Below the pieces are notes generated by a model. It searched no databases. It worked only from the letters and a program-made list of their open reading frames with translations, and was not told the DNA's origin. 64,000 bases of DNA, taken from contig NZ_AP026803.1 in the NCBI RefSeq assembly GCF_033096005.1, positions 1,358,001-1,422,000 of the forward strand. Direction: 5' to 3'. The stretch comes from Lactobacillus xylocopicola. GTDB taxonomy: Bacteria > Bacillota > Bacilli > Lactobacillales > Lactobacillaceae. Shown one piece after another: positions 42,353 through 50,405 of the stretch. The translations under genes were made by a program, and so were the position numbers. Positions within the stretch are counted from its first letter, which is position 1. Every line of letters begins with the position of its first letter.

Positions 42353-43456
42353 TTGAGTAGACAAATCACAATTAAAGATGTTAAACAAATTGCAATTGGT
42401 GCAGCACTGCTTGGATCAGGAGGTGGGGGTAACCCATTTATTGGTGAATTAATGGCAATTTCCGCAATTAAAAAACATGGACCTGTAACCTTGCTTACTC
42501 CTGATGAATTTCCAGATGATGAAATATTCGTTTCAGCTTCAAATATCGGCGCACCAGCAGTTTCAATGGAAAAATTTCCAAATGGTAACGAGTTTATTAA
42601 CGCGTTTGAAATTTTTGAGCAGTATTATAATAAAAAAATCTATGGTACATTTCCAATCGAAGCAGGCGGAATCAATTCCATGATGCCACTCGTTGCAGCT
42701 GCTAAAATGGGACTTCCAATTGCTGACGCTGACGGAATGGGGCGAGCCTTCCCTGAACTACAAATGTCTACTTTTGTTCTCGCTGGTCATTCGGTAACAC
42801 CAATGGTTTTATCGGACGAGCGTGGTAATACTTCTCTACTTAATACACCTGATTCATTCTGGGCTGAACGTATTGGGCGTGACTTTACAGTTCAAGTTGG
42901 CGCCACTTCATCAAGTGCAAGTGACCCGGTAACAGGTAAAGAATTACGATCTGCCGGTGTTCTTAATATTATTAGTCTTAGTCAAAACATTGGTCAACTA
43001 ATTCAGCACACTAATGACTATGTTTCAGTAAACAGTGCATTAACTGCGTTACTTAAATTGACACATGGCTATAAATTAATGACTGCTAAAATCGTTGATA
43101 TCTCGCATACAACCAGTGGCGGTTTCAATTTTGGAGAAATCATTTTAAGTGGCCTCAATGAAAATGAAGGTCAAACGGGAAAGATTTCTTTTCAAAACGA
43201 AAATATTATTATGCAACTCGACGAACAAATCTTGGCAACCGTACCAGATCTAATTACAATGGTCGACATGGATACTTTACAACCGATTACTAACGAAGAA
43301 GTCCGCTACGGAAAACGAATTATGGTTCTTGGATTGCCTGCTAACGAGAAATGGCGTACTGCGGCAGGAATTAGCTTAGTTGGCCCACGTTATTTTAAGT
43401 ATGACGTTGATTATATTCCAATTGAACAACGTTACGCTGAGTATCAAAATCAATAG
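42353..43456 (+). CDS. DUF917 (S-methyl-thiohydantoin desulfurase-like) protein, TTG start
   Basis: The 367-residue protein carries the DUF917 hallmark ALLGSGGGGNPFIGE at residues 18-32, then PIEAGGINSMMPLVAAA near 102 and DADGMGRAFPELQMSTF near 124. It ends in the smaller beta-rich domain. DUF917 proteins usually sit beside hydantoinase/oxoprolinase genes and NCS1 permeases; one subgroup is annotated as thiohydantoin desulfurase. The start is TTG with AGAGGAATAAAT in front. No biochemical role in lactobacilli is known to me. Confidence 0.88.
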   Translation: MSRQITIKDVKQIAIGAALLGSGGGGNPFIGELMAISAIKKHGPVTLLTPDEFPDDEIFVSASNIGAPAVSMEKFPNGNEFINAFEIFEQYYNKKIYGTFPIEAGGINSMMPLVAAAKMGLPIADADGMGRAFPELQMSTFVLAGHSVTPMVLSDERGNTSLLNTPDSFWAERIGRDFTVQVGATSSSASDPVTGKELRSAGVLNIISLSQNIGQLIQHTNDYVSVNSALTALLKLTHGYKLMTAKIVDISHTTSGGFNFGEIILSGLNENEGQTGKISFQNENIIMQLDEQILATVPDLITMVDMDTLQPITNEEVRYGKRIMVLGLPANEKWRTAAGISLVGPRYFKYDVDYIPIEQRYAEYQNQ

Positions 43457-43467
43457 GAGGAAAAGCA

Positions 43468-45030
43468 TTGTACAAACTAGGAATTGACGTTGGCGGCACC
43501 AATACAGATGCCGTCATCTTGGACGACAAGCTTAATGTCATTGTTTCCACTAAAACTCATACTACTAAAGATATTGAAACAGGAATTAAAAAAGCAATTC
43601 ATCAAGTTGTTAATACTAATAATATTGAAGTTAGCCAGATTAACCAAGCAATGCTTGGAACAACTCAAGCAACTAATGCTATCGTTGAACGCAAAAATTT
43701 AGGTAGAGTGGGTGTCTTAAGGATTGGTTATCCGGCAACTGCATCTATTTTACCTTATACTGAATGGCCTGAAGACATCACCTCTATTTTATCAAACCGT
43801 TATGCATTAATTCATGGTGGATATGAGTTTAATGGTGATCCAATTGCGCCCTACTCTGAAAAAGAAGTTCAGGAGAAATTATCTGAATGGAAAAATCAAA
43901 TTGATGGTTTAGCAGTTATTGGCGTTTTTTCTTCAATCAATGATGATCAAGAAAAAAGAGTCGCTGAGATTGCCCATAAAATGCTAGGTAAGGACTTCCC
44001 CGTTTCAATTTCCTCTTCGATTGGTTCAATAGGTTTAATCGGTCGCGAAAATGCCACAATTTTGAATGCGGCCTTAAACAAGGTTATTAAAAATGTTACT
44101 GATGGTTTTTCAAATGCTTTAGCTGAGGAAAATATCTTTAATGCCACCGTGTACTTATGTCAAAACGATGGCACTTTAATGTCACTACCCTTTGCTGCCA
44201 AATACCCAATTTTGACAATCGGCAGTGGACCAACAAACAGCATCCGTGGCGCTGCCTATTTATCTAAAATCAAAAATGCCTTAACTGTTGATATTGGTGG
44301 TACTACTTCTGATATTGGCGTTCTGGTTAACGGATTTCCCCGTGAATCCTCTAAAGCTGTTACCATTGGTGGTATCCGCACTAACTTTAGAATGCCTGAT
44401 GTATTATCAGTTGGCCTAGGTGGTGGCACCATTGTTCGCATTAATAATGATGACTCAGTATCAATTGGTCCTGACAGTGTCGGCTATGCGATTACGGAAC
44501 GAGCACTTGTATTTGGCGGGAACACCTTGACTACAACCGATATTGCCGTTCGACTTGGCTTCTGCCAACTTGGTAATCCTAGATTAGTCGAATCAATTGA
44601 TAAAAAGATTGCCCAAAAAGCAATGACTAAAATTGCGAGTATTATAGAAAATGGACTTGATCAAATGAAAACTAGTGCAGAAGATGTGGAAGTTATTTTG
44701 GTTGGTGGTGGCTCTATTATTGCTCCAAGTTTATTAAGTGGCGTTAAACACATAACTAAGAGCAAATTTGGCAGTGTTGCTAACGCTATCGGTGCCACAA
44801 TTGCTAACGTAGGTGGTGAATATGAAAAAGTTTACCAATATAGTCAGACTAAACGATCCGAAGCCTTAGCTGATGTTGAAAAACAAGCTGGACAGCAAGC
44901 TATTATGGCTGGAGCGAAAGCAAATTCAATTAAGCTTGTTGAAATTACCGAGGTCCCACTCGCCTATGCCCCTGGCGAAACGACAAGAGTTAAGGCAAAA
45001 GTTGTTGGTGAAATTGATAATTCAAAGTAA
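43468..45030 (+). CDS. Hydantoinase/oxoprolinase A-type ATPase, TTG start
   Basis: The 520-residue protein has the Hydant_A_N and Hydantoinase_A domains of the ASKHA fold: LGIDVGGTNTDAVILDD at 4-20, GTTQATNAIVER near 66, and the second phosphate loop VDIGGTTSDIGVLV near 273. Hydantoinase A enzymes use ATP to open five-membered cyclic amides, normally together with a HyuB subunit. No HyuB gene is present; its place is taken by the DUF917 protein 11 bases upstream. Start TTG is preceded by GGAGGAAAAGCA. The operon ends in a terminator. Confidence 0.9.
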   Translation: MYKLGIDVGGTNTDAVILDDKLNVIVSTKTHTTKDIETGIKKAIHQVVNTNNIEVSQINQAMLGTTQATNAIVERKNLGRVGVLRIGYPATASILPYTEWPEDITSILSNRYALIHGGYEFNGDPIAPYSEKEVQEKLSEWKNQIDGLAVIGVFSSINDDQEKRVAEIAHKMLGKDFPVSISSSIGSIGLIGRENATILNAALNKVIKNVTDGFSNALAEENIFNATVYLCQNDGTLMSLPFAAKYPILTIGSGPTNSIRGAAYLSKIKNALTVDIGGTTSDIGVLVNGFPRESSKAVTIGGIRTNFRMPDVLSVGLGGGTIVRINNDDSVSIGPDSVGYAITERALVFGGNTLTTTDIAVRLGFCQLGNPRLVESIDKKIAQKAMTKIASIIENGLDQMKTSAEDVEVILVGGGSIIAPSLLSGVKHITKSKFGSVANAIGATIANVGGEYEKVYQYSQTKRSEALADVEKQAGQQAIMAGAKANSIKLVEITEVPLAYAPGETTRVKAKVVGEIDNSK

Positions 45031-45043
45031 TACATATTAATAT

Positions 45044-45079
45044 AAAAAAAGTTGAATGGTTAAGTACATTCAACTTTTT
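45044..45079 (+). terminator. Terminator of the DUF917 operon
   Basis: AAAAAAGTTGAATG and CATTCAACTTTTT form a perfect stem with an 8-base loop, 14 bases past the hydantoinase stop. Confidence 0.92.
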
Positions 45080-45134
45080 ATATAGAATAAGAAATCTAGT
45101 AAAGATTTAAAACAGGTCTTGAACGACCACAAAT

Positions 45135-45162
45135 TTGTAAACTATAGCAAATGTATTACAAT
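45135..45162 (+). promoter_or_regulatory. Promoter of hflX
   Basis: TTGTAA (45135-45140) and TACAAT (45157-45162) are 16 bases apart, about 100 bases before the hflX start. Confidence 0.55.
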
Positions 45163-45262
45163 TAAACTTAACGATAAAAATCGAAAAAAGAAGCTGATTA
45201 GGTGCGAAAACTGCTAATACCAATATCATCGGCGTCCAGAATATCGATGGAAAGAGGACTAA

Positions 45263-46555
45263 ATGATCGAGAACATCCCTCACAAAACAAAGGCTTATCT
45301 TGCTGGCGTCAACTTGTCTGATGCAAACTTTGAATACTACATGGCCGAACTAGCCAACCTGGCAGCAGCAGCCAACCTGGAAATCGTGGGACAAGCGCGG
45401 CAGAATGCTGACCACATTGTCAGCGCCACCTACCTAGGTCTTGGTAAAGTCAATGAGATTAAGGAGCTGGCCCGTGGACTAAAAGCGAAAGTCTTAATCT
45501 TAAACGATGAACTGTCGCCCGTCCAAATTCGCAACTTGGAAAAATTGACCAAACTGCGGGTAATTGATCGAACCGAACTGATATTGGAGATTTTTTCCAA
45601 TCGTGCCCGCACTAAGCAGTCAAAACTACAGGTGCAGTTGGCTCGGCTACAATACGAACTGCCCCGGCTACATCCTTCAGAAAATACCCTTGACCAACAA
45701 CGCGGCAATGGGGGAACAGCTGGCGGCGGATTTGCTAACCGTGGTGCCGGTGAATCAAGGCTAGAACTGAATCGGCGAACAATTGGCAAGCAAATCGCCT
45801 CCATCAAAAGTGAATTAAAAACGATTGTTAGTCAAGAAGAAATTAAGGCGAAACGCCGCCATGACAGTCATATTCCCAAAGTAGCTCTTGTTGGTTATAC
45901 AAATGCTGGCAAATCAACAACAATGAACGGCCTGTTAGCAGCCTTTTCCCCAGAAAATAGGTCCAAACAAGTGCTAGTTAAGGATATGCTCTTTGCAACG
46001 CTTGATACCAGTGTTCGCCGCATCGATTTAGATAGTAACTTTAGTTTTATTCTTTCCGATACCGTTGGCTTTGTTTCTAAACTGCCTCACAGCTTGATTG
46101 AATCCTTTAAGGCTACCCTGCAGGAAGCTAAAGACGCTGACCTATTAATCAATGTGGTAGATGCAGCTGACCCGAACATGATCCAAATGATTCGGACAAC
46201 CCAAACTGTTTTAAGCGAAATTGGTGTGAAAGATATCCCAATGATTACGGCTTATAACAAGGCCGACAAAGCCCACCGTAATTACCCGCAAATTGAAGGA
46301 GACAGCATTCTATACTCCGCAACCGATTCCACATCGCTCAAAACCCTGGCTAAATTAATTACCAAGCGAGTCTTTGCCAACTATCAAAAAGTCAACTTGC
46401 TGTTGCCGCTAAGCGAAGGCAAAGCCTTGGCTTACTTGCATACACATGCCCAAGTTATGGCAGAAAAATATCAGCCCGATGGTGTGCACGTAACCGTACG
46501 ACTGGCTCCAGAAAAACAGGCAAAATTTCAGCGCTATCTTGTAAACATGAACTGA
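45263..46555 (+). CDS. hflX: Ribosome-splitting GTPase HflX
   Basis: HflX binds and splits stalled or inactive ribosomes, notably under stress. The 430 residues have the N-terminal HflX domain with a GGGFANRGAGESRLELNRR-type glycine-rich loop near 155-172. A coiled linker follows, then the GTPase domain: P-loop GYTNAGKST near 211, DTVGFVSKLPHSLIESF near 268, and TAYNKADK near 329. A short C-terminal domain follows. It is a single gene with GAAAGAGGA ribosome site. Confidence 0.95.
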   Translation: MIENIPHKTKAYLAGVNLSDANFEYYMAELANLAAAANLEIVGQARQNADHIVSATYLGLGKVNEIKELARGLKAKVLILNDELSPVQIRNLEKLTKLRVIDRTELILEIFSNRARTKQSKLQVQLARLQYELPRLHPSENTLDQQRGNGGTAGGGFANRGAGESRLELNRRTIGKQIASIKSELKTIVSQEEIKAKRRHDSHIPKVALVGYTNAGKSTTMNGLLAAFSPENRSKQVLVKDMLFATLDTSVRRIDLDSNFSFILSDTVGFVSKLPHSLIESFKATLQEAKDADLLINVVDAADPNMIQMIRTTQTVLSEIGVKDIPMITAYNKADKAHRNYPQIEGDSILYSATDSTSLKTLAKLITKRVFANYQKVNLLLPLSEGKALAYLHTHAQVMAEKYQPDGVHVTVRLAPEKQAKFQRYLVNMN

Positions 46556-46593
46556 CTTGCATAGCTTCACCATGATTTATTTACTTATATAGC

Positions 46594-46634
46594 AAAACAA
46601 CAGTTTACTTCAATTTAGTAAACTGTTGTTTTTT
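46594..46634. terminator. Bidirectional terminator between hflX and NlpC/P60 gene 1
   Basis: AAAACAACAGTTTACT and AGTAAACTGTTGTTTT form a perfect 16-bp stem between convergent genes. Confidence 0.93.
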
Positions 46635-46641
46635 ATTCATT

Positions 46642-47562
46642 TTATTGAATTACTCGTTTAGCAACACAAGGATAAAAGTAGGAGCTAATGACCTGTAAAA
46701 CCACCCCTTGATCAGGAGTAGCTGCATGAACATACTGATTGTTACCAATATAGATACCAACATGGTATGGCGCATCCACTGATCCCCAATACAAGAGGTC
46801 TCCTGCTTGTAGTTGATCCATTGCAACGGTTGTACCGACCTTAACCTGGTCAGTGGTCACGCGGGGCAGCTGGACACCCCCCACTTGGCTATAGATGAAC
46901 TGGACGAGACCGGAACAGTCAAAATTGTCCGGACCATTGCCGCCCCACGCATAGCCCTTACCTACTTGACTCTTGGCCAAGTTCACAACCGCCTGCGCCC
47001 GCTGTGAGCTGGGACCCGTTGGGACTGGGGCTGGGCTTGGACTAGTTACGGCTGGCACGGTACTCGGGCGCGTTTTGCTAGGCTTGGTGCTAACCTGAAC
47101 TGGCTTGGTCACCACTGGCCTAGGTGCCGCCGGCTTGACTGGTTGCTTGGCTTGGCTTTGAATTTCCGGCTTTTTCTTTGCTTTCTTTACCTTTTTCTTA
47201 GGTGCTCTGGTAGCAGCCGGCTTGTCTACCTTACTGCCCGCCTCTTTTTCTTCTAAGTCCTCAGTGTAGCGCGCTTGAATCCACTCATCATAGCCAATCT
47301 TATACCACAGTCGGCCCTTACGATCGACAGCCGTCTCGGCAACATTCCACTTACTCTTGTTCTTAGCCTGAAAGTTGATTAGTTGGCCACCTTCGTAACT
47401 TGTCCAAACTTTGGCGCTTTTTCCTGGCAGACAATTAATCTGCACCCGCTTGATTGGCTCTTTGAGTATGGCCGCATGGACCATCTTCTGTGGTACAGCC
47501 GCGACCACGCCCGTTAGCGTCAGGGCGGTCGCGAGGCTCATTTTCCAAAAATTGCCTTTCAT
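46642..47562 (-). CDS. Secreted NlpC/P60 cell-wall hydrolase 1 (SH3-like, Pro/Lys linker)
   Basis: The protein (306 residues from an ATG at 47562, which has AAAGGAG correctly spaced) has a signal peptide ending near VHA. A wall-binding SH3-like domain follows (about 35-105, with VQINCLPGKSAKVW and WIQARYTED), then a long Lys/Pro/Thr-rich linker (about 115-190). The C-terminal NlpC/P60 domain carries Cys in NFDCSGLVQFIY, His in PYHVGIYIG and a second His in YVHAATPD. Such enzymes cut peptidoglycan stem peptides, usually gamma-D-Glu-diamino acid bonds. It is the first of three tandem paralogues, each with its own terminator. Confidence 0.92.
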   Translation of the reverse strand: MKGNFWKMSLATALTLTGVVAAVPQKMVHAAILKEPIKRVQINCLPGKSAKVWTSYEGGQLINFQAKNKSKWNVAETAVDRKGRLWYKIGYDEWIQARYTEDLEEKEAGSKVDKPAATRAPKKKVKKAKKKPEIQSQAKQPVKPAAPRPVVTKPVQVSTKPSKTRPSTVPAVTSPSPAPVPTGPSSQRAQAVVNLAKSQVGKGYAWGGNGPDNFDCSGLVQFIYSQVGGVQLPRVTTDQVKVGTTVAMDQLQAGDLLYWGSVDAPYHVGIYIGNNQYVHAATPDQGVVLQVISSYFYPCVAKRVIQ

Positions 47563-47667
47563 TAAATCATTCTCCTTTGGTAGCAAAAATGTGATCGAGT
47601 AAAAAGTACTCGTCTTTATTTTAGTCGTTTTATATATCTATAATCAAGTTACACCGACAAATAAAAA

Positions 47668-47700
47668 TAAAAAAACACTTAGAATAGTTCTAAGTGTTAA
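47668..47700 (-). terminator. Terminator of NlpC/P60 gene 2
   Basis: AACACTTAGAA/TTCTAAGTGTT with a three-base loop, followed on the minus strand by seven T residues. Confidence 0.9.
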
Positions 47701-47719
47701 ATAATCTTTGCTTAAATTG

Positions 47720-48454
47720 CTAGTCAAGCACCCGCTTGGCAACTGAAGGATAAAAGTAAGAGCTCAAGCTAGCCTTTACAACACCTTGCTTAGGTGCAGC
47801 AGCATGAACGAATTGGTTGTCACCAACGTAAATACCAACATGGTAGGGAGCTGAAGCAGAGCCCCAGAACAACAAGTCACCTGGTTGTAGGTTCTGCATC
47901 GAAACCTTCTTGCCTTTCTTCACCTGAGTGTAGGTAGTGCGACTGATTTGCTTGCCCGTAGCCTTGCTATAGACGTACTGCGTCAACCCTGAACAGTCAA
48001 ATGCACTGGGACCATTGCTACCTTGAACATAAGCCTTGCCAACGGCTGCATTAGCAACGTTAACAACTTTTTGAGCCTGGTCTGCTCTATTACTTGCCTG
48101 GACACCTTGGCTAACTTTGGAGCTTATACTCTCCTTAACCGTATACCGGGCCTGAATCCATTGACCCTCGCCAATTTGATACCAACTTCTGCCCTTTTGG
48201 TCAATTGCACTAGCCAAGACTGTAACTGTCTTACCATGCTTAATCCTAGTACCGGTAAATTTGGGGGTCTGATAGTTGTCCCACACATTAATGCCGTAGC
48301 CAGCAACATAATTGATTCTGACTCTTTGAGCAAAAGTTGCAGCTTCGACGCGGGCAGGTCCAAGATTTGAACTAACCGTATTAGCAACCCCGACTCCAGT
48401 AACTGTTAAAGCTGCAGCTGTAGTATATTTTACTAAGTCACTCTTGATCTTCAA
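47720..48454 (-). CDS. Secreted NlpC/P60 cell-wall hydrolase 2 (TTG start)
   Basis: The frame is open to an ATG at 48487, but a GGGGGA ribosome site lies inside it and is correctly spaced for a TTG at 48454, giving 244 residues that start with a typical signal peptide (KIKSDLVKYTTAAALTVTGV). An SH3-like domain follows (RVRINYVAGYGINVWDNY, WIQARYTVKE). A short linker leads to the catalytic domain: Cys in AFDCSGLTQYVY, His in PYHVGIYVGDN and in FVHAAAPK. It is close to paralogue 1 in both domains but has no Pro-rich linker. Confidence 0.9.
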   Translation of the reverse strand: MKIKSDLVKYTTAAALTVTGVGVANTVSSNLGPARVEAATFAQRVRINYVAGYGINVWDNYQTPKFTGTRIKHGKTVTVLASAIDQKGRSWYQIGEGQWIQARYTVKESISSKVSQGVQASNRADQAQKVVNVANAAVGKAYVQGSNGPSAFDCSGLTQYVYSKATGKQISRTTYTQVKKGKKVSMQNLQPGDLLFWGSASAPYHVGIYVGDNQFVHAAAPKQGVVKASLSSYFYPSVAKRVLD

Positions 48455-48596
48455 AAAAATTCCCCCGTACAACTTCGCATTAGTCATTACACCTGTTTTT
48501 ATTTTTTGATTTTAAATTTTATTAGTTAGGTAGATTACAGTAATTAGTCTACTCGTAAGATATTACAAAAAGGTTACAAAAATGATACCGGTAAGT

Positions 48597-48628
48597 AAAA
48601 AAACCTCACCAAGATATTTTGGTCAGGG
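48597..48628 (-). terminator. Terminator of NlpC/P60 gene 3
   Basis: On the minus strand CCTGACCAA pairs with TTGGTGAGG (one mismatch) around a 6-base loop and is followed by seven T residues. Confidence 0.8.
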
Positions 48629-48675
48629 TAAAAGCGAAAATTTTGCAGTTTTATTGGTTGGTTTAAGCTTTGGGG

Positions 48676-49161
48676 TTATTCAAGCACTCGTTTGGCGGCA
48701 GCTGGGTAAAAGTAAGCGCTAAGCGCTTGTTGTCGAACACCTTGCTGGGGTGTGGCAGCATGAACAAATTTGTTACCACCCACATATATCCCAACGTGGT
48801 TCGGCTTAGCTGCTGAACCCCAGTAGAGCAGATCGCCCTTTTTAAGTTTTTTTAGAGATACCTTCTTGCCAAGGGCCACTTGAGTATAAGTTGTTCTAGG
48901 CAGGTAGGTATTACCAGCTTGTTGGTAAACATATTGCACAAGCCCCGAGCAGTCAAAGGCAAACGGTCCGGTTGCACCATAAACATAGCGCTTGCCTACT
49001 TGCTTTTTAGCAAGTTTAGCAACAGCATTGCGCTTTTGTGTTATCGAACTATCGTCACCTTGTTCTGTCGTTGCTGCATTAGCTACATTAGTAGTTGCTA
49101 TCCCCGTAAAAAATAGAGACATCAATGCAACTAACTTAATTAACTTTCGACTATGCTTCAA
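48676..49161 (-). CDS. Secreted minimal NlpC/P60 hydrolase 3 (TTG start)
   Basis: The 161-residue protein is a signal peptide (KLIKLVALMSLFFTGIATTN, cleavage after ANA near 29) joined almost directly to an NlpC/P60 domain: Cys in AFDCSGLVQYVY, His in PNHVGIYVGGN, His in FVHAATPQ. It lacks the SH3-like module of its two neighbours. The initiator is TTG with only a modest ribosome site (CAGG), so expression may be low or the start slightly internal. The three genes probably arose by tandem duplication with domain loss. Confidence 0.88.
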   Translation of the reverse strand: MKHSRKLIKLVALMSLFFTGIATTNVANAATTEQGDDSSITQKRNAVAKLAKKQVGKRYVYGATGPFAFDCSGLVQYVYQQAGNTYLPRTTYTQVALGKKVSLKKLKKGDLLYWGSAAKPNHVGIYVGGNKFVHAATPQQGVRQQALSAYFYPAAAKRVLE

Positions 49162-49335
49162 ACCTGTTTCACTCTTTTCAACTAAATATTTCTTTGTCCT
49201 AGTTAGAATTAACTATCTTTAAGTTGTTTTCCGTAATTGGCATTCTATATATTACCCATTGAATGTTACACATTCGTGTCAATCGGACTACAAATTAATA
49301 AGAAATACTTGATGAAATTGAAACAGGTGGTAAAA

Positions 49336-49884
49336 TCAGCGTTGCAGTAGGCTTTCTGCTAGCTTGTCCAATTCTTTTTTAGTCTTGGACCAGTCATCAT
49401 TAACCAATATGTGGGCATCCTGCGCAAGTTCCGGTGGCAACTCATTCAGTTCACTGCCGCTAAGCCGGGCTTGGATTTTAAGTGGATCATCACCGCGTTT
49501 GCTTAAACGTTCCTGCAATTCTGCCCTGGTACTGGTGGTGACATATAGAAAATAAACTTGACCCTTAATTACTTGGAGGTAAGCAGCGGCCCCCTTAATG
49601 TCGACAATCAAAGAAACCAGTTCATGCTCACGCCAAGCCTCTCTCAGGGCTTCTTCACTTGAACCATATTGGTAAGAGCCATATTTAACATGTTCAAAAA
49701 AATGGAGGCGACTAAAAGTTGCATCACTTTCAAAATGGTAGTCGCGGTCTGGCTGCTCTCCTACACGTAGCGGTCTGGTGGTATGGGTTAGGACCCGCGG
49801 AATTTTAAAATTGGCCCTTAGGTAGTCTGAAATAGTCGTTTTACCAGCACCACTAGGACCGGCAATTAATATTAATTTTTGCAA
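49336..49884 (-). CDS. Guanylate kinase family protein
   Basis: The 182-residue protein has a P-loop GPSGAGKTTISDYL (8-21), the GMP-binding THTTRPLRVGEQPDRDYHF region (33-51), and a C-terminal lid segment. It may phosphorylate GMP or a related nucleotide. The housekeeping gmk of lactobacilli normally sits beside rpoZ and coaE-like genes; this isolated, somewhat divergent copy is more likely a paralogue, so I give no symbol. It is divergent from the next gene. Confidence 0.8.
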   Translation of the reverse strand: MQKLILIAGPSGAGKTTISDYLRANFKIPRVLTHTTRPLRVGEQPDRDYHFESDATFSRLHFFEHVKYGSYQYGSSEEALREAWREHELVSLIVDIKGAAAYLQVIKGQVYFLYVTTSTRAELQERLSKRGDDPLKIQARLSGSELNELPPELAQDAHILVNDDWSKTKKELDKLAESLLQR

Positions 49885-49978
49885 AATCCAAGTCCCCTTT
49901 ACTTGAAAACCATTAGTTTTTATAATACTATCTTTCTATTATATTTAAACCCGATGATGAGAGGAAGTAAAATTCATC

Positions 49979-50305
49979 ATGAAAAAAGCAGACGTCAAAC
50001 CAAATAGTATTGTGAGTGCAAAGTCTGAAGAAGAACTGACCAAGCCCTTTTTAGGCAAAGTGGAAAAAATTTACGAAAATTCGGCAATGCTAGCAATTAT
50101 CGACTTTGATCAAGAGGATGAAACGGCCGTTGGCGACTTAAACAAAAAAATTGTGGTTAACTTCAAGAACCTGAAGAGTGCGCCCAAGCGCAAACTCAAG
50201 GAAATTGAAGCTCTAGCTAACAGTGATGTTAAAGTAGAGAAGATTACCCCGACCAAAAAGGCTTCAGCCCAAGCTGATAGCACTACTGAAAAGAAGAGCA
50301 AGTAG
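49979..50305 (+). CDS. Small YkvS/DUF2187-like protein with Lys-rich tail
   Basis: The 108-residue protein includes FLGKVEKIYENSAMLAII and IVVNFKNLKSA, which resemble the KOW-like DUF2187 (YkvS) core, inserted in a longer acidic-then-basic chain ending in TEKKSK. DUF2187 proteins have no proven role; a nucleic-acid-binding SH3-like barrel is plausible. Ribosome site GAGAGGAAG is strong. A terminator-like hairpin follows. Confidence 0.65.
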   Translation: MKKADVKPNSIVSAKSEEELTKPFLGKVEKIYENSAMLAIIDFDQEDETAVGDLNKKIVVNFKNLKSAPKRKLKEIEALANSDVKVEKITPTKKASAQADSTTEKKSK

Positions 50306-50315
50306 GATTTTTACT

Positions 50316-50352
50316 TAAAAAGCAGCAATTATTCCTGACTGCTCTTTTTTTT
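50316..50352 (+). terminator. Terminator after the DUF2187-like gene
   Basis: AAAAAGCAG and CTGCTCTTT pair around a 13-base loop and run into nine T residues. Confidence 0.6.
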
Positions 50353-50405
50353 TGCCGCTTTTTTGCCTAAAATTAGGCTAGTTAATATTTTATGGAGAAG
50401 ATAAA

